DNA from: Ecdyonurus torrentis
Taxonomy: Eukaryota; Arthropoda; Insecta; Ephemeroptera; Heptageniidae
Assembly: GCA_949318235.1 (NCBI GenBank)
Contig: OX439133.1
Coordinates: forward strand, 18,092,099-18,156,098
Length of the DNA: 64,000 nucleotides
Reading direction: 5' to 3'
The translations under genes were made by a program, and so were the position numbers. The notes under the pieces were generated by a model. The model was not told the origin of the DNA. It did no database searches and saw only the letters and a list, made by a program, of their open reading frames with translations. Positions 22,621 to 33,863 of the stretch are shown piece after piece; the stretch's first letter is position 1; each line of letters opens with the position of its first letter.

Positions 22621-22960
22621 TAAAGATTTATAAAACATCATGAATGGTACACTGTATTTTAAAATAATTATTTTCATGAATATAATACTATAAATAAATA
22701 TGCTTATTGTATTGTATAACTAAAACTCTTCAGAAAAATCATAAATATTGAACGTGTTTTTTTTTATAATATATATTTTTTTATACGTTAAAGATTATTT
22801 TACGGAAATTTTGACGCAAAATGTAAAAAAACAAAAAAAAAACAGAAATAAAAAAGCAGAAATAAAAAATAAATAATGCAACACAGAAAATAAATCAATA
22901 ATATGTATTATTAACATAAAAATAATGTATTAGTAATATTATATTAAAAAGAAGTGTTAT
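22621..22960. other. AT-rich DNA, nothing recognised
   Basis: A-rich tracts around 22830-22880. No gene. Confidence 0.4.
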
Positions 22961-23268
22961 AGGGTGTTTTCATTCATGAATGTTAAAGTCGACGCCATGA
23001 GTGAGCGCTAAATAACATGGGCCAGTATAGGAAAATAACTAATTTTGCCAGTTTAAAAATAGTTTGCAATATTTTTGAGAGCATTGATGCTGTAACAGGT
23101 TAAATTAGTTTTTCAAGTATGCAAGAAAAATAGTAATAACAACAACAAAACCTAATTTTGCAAAGAAAAAAGCCAAAAACCAAGTTTGTCCTATGCTGAG
23201 CAATGTTATTCATTACACAAGAAGAGCATTGAAAAGTAGTGAGAATGACGTCATGTGCACACATTCTA
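22961..23268 (-). mobile_element. Family A MITE, complete
   Basis: AGGGTGTTTTCATTCATG to AATGACGTCATGTGCACACA. The CGCCATGTTGG box is damaged (CGCCATGAGTGAGCGC). Confidence 0.82.
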
Positions 23269-23931
23269 AAAGGAAATCATAAATTATATACCTTAAATGA
23301 TATAAAATATAAAAGTTTTGAAACTAAAAATAAAAAAATAAATAAAAAAAAAAAATAGAAGAAGAAGTAGACGATGTTTCGTATAGTCATATTATGTAAA
23401 ATGGAACAGGTAGATATTTTTCCCCTCGTGTTATTTATAAAAGCAAATGATAAAACTGTATGTTAATTTCAGAGCTCGTGATTTTCATTCTCAGACAAGG
23501 GTGACAAATTATCAAAATCCACATTAGACGACGTTATGAGGTGAAAATGTCAAAGACTGCTCGTATGATTGTTACCTATGGTGATGCGTAATCAATCAGA
23601 TGTGCGAGGGGAATCAATATAGGGGGGATTTCTAATATCCTATTACCAATTTAGCATTGCGGAACCATCGTTTGAACATAAAAAAAAAAAAAAAAAATTC
23701 AAGTGCAGTTAAAACAAAATTTATAAAACGGCCCAGAAAAATGGAACTTTTGCTTTAAGTTAAAGTAACGATATATTTGAAAAACAACTTGTCACCGGTA
23801 AAAAAGAAAAAAAGAAAAGTAAGCAGCCCCATTCAGATTTTCTGCAACTTCTTCAAATTTTTTATCCACTTTGCGTAATAAATAAAGTCCAGCCTTTACA
23901 AATTTGAAGAAGACAATCGTAATATTTCCGT
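23269..23931. other. Unique DNA with a weak exon-like stretch
   Basis: An acceptor-like ATTTCAG ends at 23472 and a donor-like GTGAAA is at 23541, but the frame expected from the receptor junction meets TGA after nine codons. Poly-A at 23680-23697. No window family matched. Confidence 0.4.
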
Positions 23932-23977
23932 AGTGATCCTACATGGCGTCGATTTTAACATGAATGCATGCACCCTA
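23932..23977 (+). mobile_element. Family A terminal fragment
   Basis: AGTGATCCTACATGGCGTCG to GCATGCACCCTA, only the last 46 bases. Confidence 0.75.
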
Positions 23978-24079
23978 TTACTGCAAAAAAATTAAACAAT
24001 GTATTGCTTGAAATCGTATTGTATTTAGTTTTTAACTTCTACATCTGACTTGTGACTTGGTATGGAGTAAAAATGTTTA

Positions 24080-24240
24080 TAAAACGTTAATTTTAAATAT
24101 TAATTTTAATAAAATATAACAAGTAATATAAAATTTTTAATAAATTTTATATAAAATTATTTTTTATTTAATTATTAAAACACATATTTATATTTTATTT
24201 CATTTATATTTAACAAAAAAATTATATAAATAAATCACAA
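24080..24240. other. AT-only block
   Basis: Almost pure A/T, like those at 5270, 13540, 20815 and elsewhere. Confidence 0.5.
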
Positions 24241-24386
24241 ACACTGATAGGTATTGTAATTCTCATAACTGTGCGTTTCATTTTGGCATGTTCATTATTC
24301 CTGATAGAATAAAGAAAGAAACAGTGGTTCGGTTCACTTTTAGAAAGTCGTAATTTGCAACAAAATCAGATAATTATTTGGAACTT

Positions 24387-24645
24387 CAATGCGTAGAACA
24401 TCTGCGAACACAAAACCATGTCAAATATTCTAAAATACTGAAATGTGGCTGGAGTCATTGATTTCTAATTTATTTTTCATTTACAAAATGGCAACTGCGG
24501 ATTTGTGATGACATAAACCCGTATCTGCCATTTTGTTAATGGAAAATAAATTTTAAAGAACCAGTGGCTCAGGCCAAACGTTGATATTTAGGTATGATAG
24601 GATATTTAACATGTTTTTTTGTACAAGGTGTTCTATGCCTTCAAT
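24387..24645 (+). mobile_element. Family C foldback MITE, degenerate
   Basis: AATGCGTAGAACATC to TGTTCTATGCCTTCAAT. It is shortened in the centre (no large loop) and its TTAA ends are mutated to CAAT. Confidence 0.8.
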
Positions 24646-24727
24646 ATACCTATATTTAATTTATATGTCGTATTACTTGCATACATTTTATTAGAATGAT
24701 TATTTCATTTCAATTAAGGGTTTTTAT

Positions 24728-24900
24728 TTTAAATTTTTTTAAGGTTATAGTCCCATAATAGCCCATATGTTAATTTAAAAGTATAATTATTTTCTCTATC
24801 ATCTGATAATTACGGTTTTTAAAAATTTTATCATAGGTAGCTGTTATTATTAATTTTTAAATGGCATCATAAAGTTTGCAAGTTTTGGATTAAAATGTTA
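24728..24900 (+). mobile_element. Family D fragment (second half)
   Basis: TTATAGTCCCATAATAGCCC, ATCATCTGATAATTACGG and ATCATAGGTAGCTGTTA follow family D order. Both termini are lost. Confidence 0.72.
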
Positions 24901-24937
24901 ACTTAATTACAAAAAGAAAAGATAAAATAAATAAATT

Positions 24938-24998
24938 GTATGCATTTTAGGTTCAATTCAACGCCATTTTTAATCACTCAATAACACGTGTCGGTATA
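24938..24998 (-). mobile_element. Family A fragment, diverged
   Basis: GTATGCATTTTAGGTTCAAT, CGCCATTTTTAATCACTCAA and AACACGTGTCGG correspond to the first 60 bases of the inverse end. Confidence 0.55.
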
Positions 24999-25060
24999 AT
25001 AATAATAATTAACGGCTTTTATTGGGCGAAATAAGGCATTCAACCTTTCAACCTTTCAAT
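24998..25060 (-). mobile_element. LINE 3' tail, inverse orientation
   Basis: Read on the minus strand it ends TTTCGCCCAATAAAAGCCG then ATT repeats, close to TTTTGCTCAATAAAATC plus (ATT)n at 2402-2515. Confidence 0.5.
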
Positions 25061-25399
25061 TTAAGGGTTGTATATAGATGGCTTGTATCTCAAAATCTAA
25101 AAAGAAAACTTCGAAATTTTATGATGCCATTTGAAAGTTAATAGTAACAGCTACTTATGATAAAATTTTTAGAACCCGTGACCATCAGATAAGAGAGAAA
25201 TTAATTATTGAAATTAACATGGGCTCTTATGGGACTAAAATTTCAAAAAATCATAATTCAAAATCTAGCATGGTGACCCCCCAAAATTTGTACATTTTTA
25301 AAGATACCTAATCCTAATGTATAACTGTACAAAATTTCAGATTTTTCTGTCTTTACAACTTTTTAGTCAAATCCCGCAGTAGCTGATTTCCCGCCTTAA
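25061..25399 (-). mobile_element. Family D element, full length
   Basis: TTAAGGGTTGTATATAGATG to GATTTCCCGCCTTAA. Both TTAA flanks intact. Confidence 0.9.
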
Positions 25400-25410
25400 C
25401 CCAACTGTAT

Positions 25411-25727
25411 AGGGTGTATACATTCATGTTAAACTCGACGCCATGTTGGATAACTCAATAACATGGGTGGCATAGGAAAATAACTCGTTTTGCCAGTTTA
25501 ACAACAGTATGCAATAGTTTTTTTAGAGCATTGATGTTGTTAATAGGTTAAATTAGTATATCGCATGTATACATTATATATATGGGAAGTATAATAATAA
25601 CAAAAAATTACTGATTTTCCAAAGAAAATAGCTATAAAAGAAGTTCGTCCTACACTGAGCAATGTTGTTCATTACTCCAGTATGGCGTTGAAGTGCATTT
25701 AGTATGACGTCATCTGCATACACCATA
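25411..25727 (-). mobile_element. Family A MITE, complete
   Basis: AGGGTGTATACATTCATGTT to GACGTCATCTGCATACACCA. Confidence 0.87.
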
Positions 25728-26171
25728 TTTTAAGTAAGTAAAAATATATAATGAAGTGGTTTTACTTGTCAATAGTACATTTATTATTTACTGCATATTA
25801 TCTCTGAATAAATTAAATCAATTTTTGTTGAATCAATTAATTATATTTTAATTCACATCATATCGTTCACTATTACAGGGAGATATTTACTATAATTAAG
25901 ATATGCATCACATATAATATCATTATTGAATTTTATATTATAATTTAAAATATTTTTTTATAATATTAATTATAAATAAATTAATTATTATAACTTTTAA
26001 ATTACAATATTAAATTATAATATTAAAATAATAATAATAATAATAAAAAACTTAAAACTTATGTTTTAATAAATTTTATTTACATTCATATATTATTACC
26101 TCACCAATTACTTTTTGGAGTTTGAACCATCAATTTAGTCAATTTAATACAAAAAAAAATTGTGACTAGAC
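25728..26171. other. AT-only block
   Basis: About 25910-26080 is nearly pure A/T. Otherwise unassigned. Confidence 0.4.
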
Positions 26172-26502
26172 ATGCCAGGGGACCAACGTCGGCCATTAGA
26201 AAAAAATCTGAAATTTGTTGCTCAATGATGACAATGATACTTCAGCTTGAGACAATTTCAAATATATAAAAATTTTGGAAGGTCATCATGCAAATTAATT
26301 TTATATGATTTTTTGAAATTTTAAGCCCATAAGATCCAATGTTATTTTCAATAATTTTTTTTTCTTTTTTTTTTCGGGAGGGTCAAACATCTTGAAATTT
26401 TTATAACGGTTAGGTGTGACCCTTAGCTACACAATGACACCAAATGTAGCCCCTAAACACTTCTAGTTTTTGAGATATTAGTTTGGTACCCTACTACCTT
26501 AA
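26172..26502 (-). mobile_element. Family E element (TTAA-type)
   Basis: Family E description: about 330-340 bp between TTAA sites, tips GGGAGTAGGGTACCGACC and GGGAGTAGGGGACCGACGTC. The core shares GAAATT..CATTGGGCCTTATG, GGTGACCCCCAAAATTTTTA and GTGCAAAATTTCAGATTTTT-type blocks with family D. Here the left tip is eroded and the right end reads GGTACCCTACTACCTTAA. Confidence 0.83.
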
Positions 26503-26872
26503 CTTGTCACTTAATGGTAAATTTGTTGATATATTATTATTTAGACAATGTCGTCACAACTATTTAGTCATTATATTTTAAGTAATGTATCGGAACCCTC
26601 GGAACGTTTATATTGTGTCATTTCACGGATATATAAACAGGATTGGAAGCTATTGTTGAAAAAAACGTTTCTTTAATGATGAAATTCAAATTTTTGCCGC
26701 AACAATAAACATAACAATAACTATAGGAAATAAACAATAGAAACGAAATTACTCACGAAGATTTTTGAAATAACCTATAAAAACTAGAAGTGTGTTATTT
26801 AAAATTATAAATTATTTCTTCATAAAAAATCGTAACATAACAGGAAACATGTTGATGTAATTATGTTCAACC
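26503..26872. other. Unique AT-rich DNA
   Basis: Nothing recognised. Confidence 0.35.
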
Positions 26873-27001
26873 TAAATGGACCAATTGCAATGAAATATTT
26901 TTAATTGTTGCAACGTGTAAGTGAATACGATTTCTCCATAAGAAATGAATTGAGAATTGTTAAATTATTTTAAAAACCTCATTTATTACAAGTGGTCTAT
27001 T
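26873..27001 (+). mobile_element. Family N mini-MITE
   Basis: TAAATGGACCAATTGCAAT and the inverse-like ATTACAAGTGGTCTATTG at the two ends, 129 bp. The interior GTTGCAACGTGTAAGTGAA matches the 62072 copy. Confidence 0.75.
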
Positions 27002-27070
27002 GTATTATCATTTAACTATGTTCCATTAGAGTAATAGTTTTGTCATTTTAATCTAAATTATAATCTGAAA

Positions 27071-27356
27071 TAGACCGGTTATATTTAATAGCCACTATTT
27101 TGTTGGTCAGGAATACATAGGCCAGAAGGAAACACGTAATTTTTTTTTATATAGCAAAAGAAGCTTCAAACCTCAATCAAAGCCTTATTTTTTGCTTCTA
27201 ATTAGCTCAAAGATTATGAATAAATTTCGTTCAGTTGAAATAAGCTTTTTATATTAAAAATTAGAAGAGATTATTTTTCCCCTATGCTGGACAATGCATT
27301 AGGTACCACCGTACCACAAACATGGCGACAAAGCGCAAGGATGTGCAAGGGGTCTA
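27071..27356 (+). mobile_element. Family F MITE, full length
   Basis: TAGACCGGTTATATTTAATA to GATGTGCAAGGGGTCTA. An 8-bp partial duplication (GTACCACC) is near 27303. Confidence 0.86.
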
Positions 27357-27515
27357 TAGAAAAACATAACAAGTTATATCTATAAAAATACATTACATCT
27401 ACTTAATTCACAATGTTAATCTTGAGTTTTTACTATTTTTATAAACTTTTCATACAAAATCCATGCAGCTATACGTATAATAAGCCTTTGGTTTAAAAGC
27501 ACTCTGTGGTCTCTT

Positions 27516-27516
<1 letters not shown>

Positions 27517-27566
<50 letters not shown>
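27517..27566. repeat. (TC)n microsatellite
   Basis: About 50 bp of TC after CTCTTTCT. Confidence 0.95.
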
Positions 27567-27569
<3 letters not shown>

Positions 27570-27850
27570 TTGAGATTCAAGAGACACTATTACTATAGAC
27601 CAAGCAAAACCAAAAGTCAAGAGCTCCCACGGTGCACAAGTGGACACAGAAATTCTATTCTTTCTACTAAAACAGATTAACTTCAAATCCTAAAATTCTT
27701 ACACAGCAAAAACATTTATATAAGAATTTCTTTAAAATTTAAATTAAAAAATATAGTAGTAGCTGTCCTTGCATTAAAAAGTAAAGTTTTTGTATTTAAT
27801 GATTCACAATTTAGATATGATTTGAACAACAAAAGGAACATTGGAACATT
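27567..27850. other. Unique DNA, nothing recognised
   Basis: No family match and no open frame of note. Confidence 0.35.
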
Positions 27851-28145
27851 GAAACTTATCGCGTGGTCTGAACTGGTTTTCGTTGGATCACTGAAGTTGA
27901 GCAACGTAGAGCATGGTCAATTCTTGGATGGGTAAAACCGTACAAAGACTGGCGACGTGTGTGTGCTGGCAGTTTGACCACTGCTTGCTAACGCGAGTAC
28001 AGCCAAGTGCAGCAAACTCTTGGTTTTCCCAGAGCCAGTGGTCCAGATTGCACAGATCTTGTAGTCCAGCCCAGAATAGTATGATAACAGGTTGAGTCTG
28101 AGGTCTGGTAAATCATACTCTAAAGCCAATACTGAAAAGGTTTAA
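27851..28145 (+). mobile_element. 5S-rRNA-derived SINE-like element
   Basis: About 27861-27948 aligns with the central and 3' part of eukaryotic 5S rRNA. TGGATCACTGAAGTTGAGCA is followed by AACG, TGGTCAA and CTTGGATGGG (27923-27932), i.e. the A box (27894-27906), intermediate element and C box of the internal pol III promoter in correct order and spacing. After this about 190 bp of comparatively G+C-rich, unrelated sequence follows with no poly-A. The 5S 5' part and closing stem are absent, so it is not a working 5S gene. A SINE3-type (5S-headed) retroposon or 5S pseudogene is the best reading. No second copy in the window. Confidence 0.65.
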
Positions 28146-28204
28146 TCCTGGCCTACACCGAAAGTTATTTTGGTGTCATGATATTTGTTTACTTACAAAT
28201 ATAT

Positions 28205-28245
28205 TTAAGGGAGTAGGGTACTGACGCCGGCCAATAGACAAAATT
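28205..28245 (-). mobile_element. Family E terminal fragment
   Basis: TTAAGGGAGTAGGGTACTGA then GCCGGCCAATAGAC, after which an AT-only block takes over. Confidence 0.75.
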
Positions 28246-28572
28246 TTATTTATTTATTTTATAATAATTTACAAAAATTAAAGCATGCATTTGTGTATTA
28301 ATATTTTGTAACAATTAAAATATTAAAAAAAAATAGCATTAAAATTTGAAATATATTAAGTATTTTAATATATTATATATTTTAATTACATATAATTAGT
28401 TTTTAATTAATTTTAATTTTTATTGATATTTATAAAGTATCGTTTCAAAGCTAAATAGTTGTATGTTAAACACAAACTTACATTTTCTTTCAGAGTGTTA
28501 AATGTCGTGTCGTTGGCTGATTTTAAGATTTAGAAATTAGAAAATATTAAAAAAAGTGAACATTTAAAAGTT
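28246..28572. other. AT-only block
   Basis: 28250-28440 nearly pure A/T between two family E pieces. Confidence 0.4.
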
Positions 28573-28915
28573 TTAAAAAGGAAGAGGGGACCGACGTCAG
28601 CCATTAGACTAACTTTTCTCGTCGAAAAAATTCTGAAATTTTGCACAAAGATACTTCAGCTTGAGACAATTTCAAATAGATAAAAAATTTGAAGGGTCAT
28701 TGTGCAAATTAATTTTATGAGTTTTTTTTGTTTTTTTTTTTTTAATTTTAAGCCCATAAGGCCCAATGTTAATTTCAATATTTTTTTCGTTACTGTCTAA
28801 CATCTTGCAAATTTTTATCACGGCTAGGTGTGACCCTTATCTACACATTGACACCAAATCTAGACCCTAACACGTCTAGTTTTTGATATATGAGGTCTGT
28901 ACCCTACTACCTTAA
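28573..28915 (-). mobile_element. Family E element, full length
   Basis: TTAAAAAGGAAGAGGGGACC to GTACCCTACTACCTTAA. It includes CAGCCATTAGACTAAC and GACCCTTATCTACACATTG. Confidence 0.87.
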
Positions 28916-29627
28916 TTTTTTTAATAATGTTCGTAGACCCTGTTCCTGCTACTAAAATGACGATCTACTATGTTTTTTTTTTTAAATAGAATGCGCATTT
29001 TTTGCTGCAAGAAAGCAGGGTTTTCAAACAACACTAATAAATAATTATGTAATATTGGTAGCAGAACAAGGAATTATTATTCATGTACTAATCGTGCAGT
29101 CATGTTTTCATTTTAAATATTGTTGCAGAAAAAAAAATTAAATATTACGTACATATTATATAAATAAAAATATTAAATTGAACCAAAAAAAAACATTCAT
29201 AAACTTATGATGATAATATATAATATTATTATTTATAATTAAATTTAGTAAATAAATAAAAATAAAATCTATATAATTAAAACCAAGTCTTCATGATATT
29301 GATGAGTGAAACTGAAATAGGTCTGTTCAACAGCAGGTTTTACAATACATTCTATGCAAGAAACCACATCAGATAAGATTATTGTTTTTTTAAAAATCAA
29401 GTACAAAACAAATTCAAGAGAATTAAATTTATCAAAACATCTAAAAACAATTTGTTAAATAAAAGGAACTGGAAACGTAATATATTATTATGTATTAATA
29501 TTTTGACCATACAAATTTTAACTTACAGAGATTTTAAACTTTCTCGCACATAACTCTAAATATTAAGATCAACAATTTTCTTTTACAGTAAACGGTAACC
29601 AAACCTCACATTTTTATTGTACTGTAT
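28916..29627. other. AT-rich DNA, nothing recognised
   Basis: AT-only part at 29130-29290. No gene. Confidence 0.4.
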
Positions 29628-29858
29628 AGGGTGTATGCCCATGGAGTTATACTGAATACGCTTTGTCGCCATATTGGAGCAATGAAGAACATTAATCAGC
29701 ATAGGACAAATAATGTAGATTTTGTGTATTTTATTTGGAAAATTGTCTCATTTTTATTATTATTTTCCTGCAAACTTGAAATCCTGTTAACAACATCAAT
29801 GCTCTCAAAAATATTGCTAACAAAGAATTTATTTTGTAAACTAGCAAAATATCTATGT
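29628..29858 (+). mobile_element. Family A MITE, 3' third missing
   Basis: AGGGTGTATGCCCATGGAGT to CTAGCAAAATATCTATG. The TGACGTCAT box is destroyed (GGAGTTAT). Confidence 0.82.
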
Positions 29859-30079
29859 TTACCCGTCGAAGTGAACAAACCACACTTTACAAATTCTACT
29901 CAAAATGAACGATCTACGTTTGGCGCTTCTACGTGTTTTAAAGGCAGAACAGTAAAGTTCTGCAGTTAAAGTAGTTAATATTTACTATAAGTAATTTATA
30001 CTAACAGTAAACGTTTGGTTTATGTTTATTACTCATCAATCAAAATAAAACAACATTTTATATTTTATGTGTCATTATA

Positions 30080-30375
30080 TTGTCGATGCATTCATGTTAA
30101 AGTCAACGCACTTTTGGCTAACACAATAACATGGACAGCATAAGAATAAAAATAATTTTGCCTGTTTCAAAATATTCAGCAATGTTTTTTAGAGCATTGA
30201 TGTTGTTAATAGGTTGAATTAGTATCTCATGTATGCGTGGATTTTTTTTTAACTATTTGCCAAAGAATGTTGCCAAAAACGAAGTTTGTCGTATGCTGAG
30301 CAATGTTATACGTTACTCTACACTGGCCTCCAATTGCACTAACAAGTAAGTATGACGTCATCCGCACGCACCCTA
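30080..30375 (-). mobile_element. Family A MITE, complete
   Basis: TGTCGATGCATTCATGTTAA to GACGTCATCCGCACGCACCC, followed by a poly-T run (30379-30400). Confidence 0.83.
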
Positions 30376-30457
30376 TGTTTTTTTTTTTTTTTTTTTTTTT
30401 GTATTTACCGGCAAAGTATTTTAAATGCATACAAATACCCATATTTAATTGAGCTTA

Positions 30458-30530
30458 TCGATATATCGCACGAGAAAAGTTAAGGGTCTCTATAATTTAA
30501 CATTACGCTTACGAAGAGAAACAAGTTATT
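30458..30530 (+). repeat. Family J fragment
   Basis: GCACGAGAAAAGTTAAGGGT, TAATTTAACATTACGC, GAAGAGAAACAAG. Confidence 0.55.
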
Positions 30531-30584
30531 TTACAAAAATTCAAGAATATTGCTGTCATTTTTGCAGTCGATACCTAAATTTTC

Positions 30585-31051
30585 TATAACTTTTAACGTT
30601 AAGTTAATTTCAAATAAAACTACAACTTTAACTCTAATTTGTCCCCAATTATATAACGTTATCTTTAACGTTAACAGCTTTTTTTGGCAAAATGTATTTT
30701 TTATAATTATTTATCAGTTTAATAATTTATAAAGTTAATAATATTCTTATATTTTTTATTCACCTATAAATAAAAAGTTAATTTTATTTAATATTTCTCT
30801 CACCTCGTCAGTTGATATTGTATTTTTTAGTCAATATAAAGTAATCAAGTAATCTAAAAAAAAAAAAAAAAAAAAAAAAAGTAACGTACGTTATAGTTAT
30901 CGCTATGTTAACTTCCATTTTTGTTAATCTAAAATAGCCCTCTATGCGCCTTTAGAAATAATTTATTATTTTTAATATTACTATAACGTTACTTCCTGTA
31001 ATGTAGTTAATCTATAGAAATAACTAGATAACGTAAATGACTACAACACTG
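30585..31051 (-). mobile_element. Family L (hAT-like) element
   Basis: The right end is CGTAAATGACTACAACACTG, the inverse of the 17317 tip with three mismatches. The interior is rich in TAACGTTA and AGTTATT motifs and a poly-A run (30858-30880). The left end is not clear. Confidence 0.45.
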
Positions 31052-32010
31052 ATTACTGCAATGGTATTTAAATGTGCGGAGTACAATGAATATGTAAGAA
31101 ATATCTAAATTACGAAATTTTAATTATGAGGAAATTATTAACGTATCAATAATATGTTTACATGACATTAACATTTATGTCAGTTTTAAAATTTTAAATA
31201 ATATTATTTTTTAAATTTAAATAAAATAATGTATATTAAAAATGTATCATTAATTTAATAAAAAAAATTCATTGAAAATAAAACAATTTAATATAATAAA
31301 TATTATCAATAGTATTTTTTTTTATTAATAATATTATGTTTCTGTGTTAACAAAATTATGATTTACGTTTCTTAATTAGCTTTTTAGTGTAGGATTCATT
31401 TATTATACTCGATAGCTAATATTTCGTTCATATAGAACCTCAAGCATGAAATGAAAATATAAATTAAATAATATGAATTAAAAAAATTATATATTTTTTA
31501 AATCATAATAACGTATCACATTTTATATTGTTAAGGATGAATGTATTATTGAAGAATCTTATTCACTTTCCCCATCATTATCATACAAAAGTGGCTTACT
31601 GTTTCAATAGAACGATCACTATACTTATAAAAACGACTTATATTCTCTCTCTCTCTCACTTTCTACTCGCGCTCTTTTTCTCTCTCTCTTACACTCACAC
31701 TCTATATTTTCTCTCTCCCTCTCTTTTGTTTTAAGTCCACGCTACTTTTACTTTCAGTAAAATATATTTCCACTGTCACGTCATGTAAAAGGTTACAAGT
31801 CATTTTCACATCACTCTATTCTGTTCGGTCAAGCGAATTATGTCGAATGTCAATATGCAAAAATCGTTTTGTAAATACAGACACCAGAAACATTTTTAAA
31901 TAAAGGAAATTTGCAATTTTTTATTCTGTAAAAACCTTAAGTTATAATGTTTTTATAATAATTTATATATAAAACTTTTTTTAATGCGGATTATGGGTAG
32001 AGCACTTCAT
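31052..32010. other. AT-only block and CT-rich tract
   Basis: 31180-31340 nearly pure A/T. 31643-31728 is CT-rich, broken (CT)n. No coding signal. Confidence 0.4.
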
Positions 32011-32324
32011 TTAAAGGCATAGAAAACATAAAACAACAAGTTCTTTTTAATCATTAAACACAAATTGAGATCTACAAAACTGATGATAATTTTTACCAGA
32101 ATGTAAACGTGGCCCCACGAGAGAGCGAGAAAAAATTGTAAAGTATGCAATTTGCGTGAATATTTCTGATTATGACGTCAGGAACATGCAAAAAATAGTA
32201 TGAAAATGTTGTGCGGGTTGCATAAATAGCAATTTTCTGATCACTGCTACGGCGCTACAATGTAAGTCCCATCAAGTGTTTTGTGATGTAAATGCTTATG
32301 TTTCCATGTTGTCTATGCCTTTAA
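32011..32324 (+). mobile_element. Family B MITE, full length
   Basis: TTAAAGGCATAGAAAACATA to TGTCTATGCCTTTAA. TTAA at both ends and TGACGTCAG kept. Confidence 0.89.
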
Positions 32325-32375
32325 TTTTACGCGACGAGCACGTACAAAATTAAATATACGTAATAATTATTATAC

Positions 32376-32664
32376 AGGATGTACGCACATGACGTCATAT
32401 TTAATGCGCTTGAAGGCCATACTGGAGTAGTGAATAACATAACAAACTATGTTTATGCCGATTTTCTTTAATATCGGTTAATTTTTTGTTATTGTTATTT
32501 TTCTCACATACTTGAGATACTTATTCAACATATTTACAGCATCAATGCTCTCAAGAATATTACATAGTATTTTTAAACTGGCAAAATGAGTTATTTTCCT
32601 AAGCCAACCATGTTATTGAGTTATTCAACATGGCGTCGACCTTAACATGAATGCATGGACCCTA
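32376..32664 (+). mobile_element. Family A MITE, complete (first of a head-to-tail pair)
   Basis: AGGATGTACGCACATGACGT to GCATGGACCCTA. Its end is joined through one base to the start of the next copy. Confidence 0.86.
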
Positions 32665-32665
32665 T

Positions 32666-32776
32666 AGGGTGTATGCATGTTTCATGCGCTTGGAGGTCAT
32701 ACTAGAGTATAATGAATAAAATATTGCTCAGCCTAGGATAAATTTTGTTTTTTGGTTATTTTCTTTGAGAAATCTC

Positions 32777-32778
<2 letters not shown>
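32666..32778 (+). mobile_element. Family A MITE, truncated (second of pair)
   Basis: AGGGTGTATGCATGTTTCAT (the TGACGTCAT box is deleted) to TTTCTTTGAGAAATCTC, then a run of A (32779-32805). Confidence 0.82.
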
Positions 32779-32808
<30 letters not shown>

Positions 32809-33022
32809 CACTCAAATACATTACAGTAACAAAATTTCATTATCTCTTATTCATAAAATGAATTTAAATACTAATTTTTATGGTTTATTATAAAATTAAT
32901 ATATTATAAAAATTAGATTTTCATATATTTCAATCACGCTATACTATATATATACGATGTTATGTATGTTAAAATGGCGTCGCTAACTTAATTTTACGTT
33001 CATTAAGATTAATGCCTGTCAT

Positions 33023-33024
<2 letters not shown>

Positions 33025-33077
<53 letters not shown>
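33025..33077. repeat. (GA)n microsatellite
   Basis: About 26 GA units. Confidence 0.96.
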
Positions 33078-33079
<2 letters not shown>

Positions 33080-33277
33080 ATGCAATGTAACAGGTGGTAA
33101 CGTAATTACTATAATTAAATTGCATTGAAATTTATGGTTGAAAATCGATCATTACTCTGTTAATTCACTAATAATTATATGAATTTTTTTATTTTAATTG
33201 TATGAATAAAATTAAATAATATTGTACGAATAAAATTAAACTTTAAAATATTATATTTTATATAGTAAGTAGAGATA

Positions 33278-33629
33278 TTAAAGGCGTAGAACACTTTGAA
33301 CAAAAAACTCGCCTAATATCCTAGCATACTGGAATATCAATGTTGATTAGAATAAGAATAAGAATAGTTATTGACCCAGGCAGTTCATAGTAACAATCAA
33401 AGGCCTAAGTCATTGATTTCTTTTTTATTTTCCATATAATAAATGGCAAATGTGGACCCTGACGTTACCACCTGGTCCACGCGAGCGTAAAAAAAAAATT
33501 AACGTCAGAGTCCGCATTTGCCATTTCTTGTATGGAAATTAAATTAGAAATCAATGGTAATTAACGTTGATATTCCGGTATGCTAGGATATTATGCAATT
33601 TTTTTGTTCAACATGTTCTACGCCTTTAA
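33278..33629 (+). mobile_element. Family C foldback MITE with a small insert
   Basis: TTAAAGGCGTAGAACACTTT to GTTCTACGCCTTTAA. Copy-specific arm: GGCAAATGTGGACCCTGACG against the inverse of CGTCAGAGTCCGCATTTGCC. About 60 bp near 33347-33408 interrupts one arm. Part of it (TTATTGACC, GCAGTTCATAGTAAC) recurs at 50310. Confidence 0.86.
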
Positions 33630-33659
33630 AAATACAAAAAATATTGCATTTTTTTTAGA

Positions 33660-33863
33660 TGCATTTTTTTTATTGATGTTGTTAACATGATGAATTAGGT
33701 TTTCAAGTATGCGAGAAAATATTAATAATAAAAATTATTTAAAAAATCCCAAAGAAAATAGCTAAAAATTACGTTTGTCCTATGATGGACAATGTTATTC
33801 ATTGGTCCAATGTCCAATATGGCGTCAAAGCGAATTCAGTATGACGTCATGCGCATACACGTA
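33660..33863 (-). mobile_element. Family A MITE, one third missing
   Basis: Starts mid-element (TTGATGTTGTTAACATG) and runs to TGACGTCATGCGCATACACG. Confidence 0.82.

Noticed and set aside
23473..23540. Possible next receptor exon (LVIFILRQG after an ATTTCAG acceptor)
   Set aside because: The expected frame meets TGA after nine codons. Rescue needs a frameshift, and the residues do not match the family well.
27855..27950. Functional 5S rRNA gene
   Set aside because: The 5' part and the closing helix are missing, the C-box region is altered and unrelated sequence is joined to it.
29631..29969. 112-codon open frame
   Set aside because: Lies mostly inside a family A MITE, with no splice or homology support.
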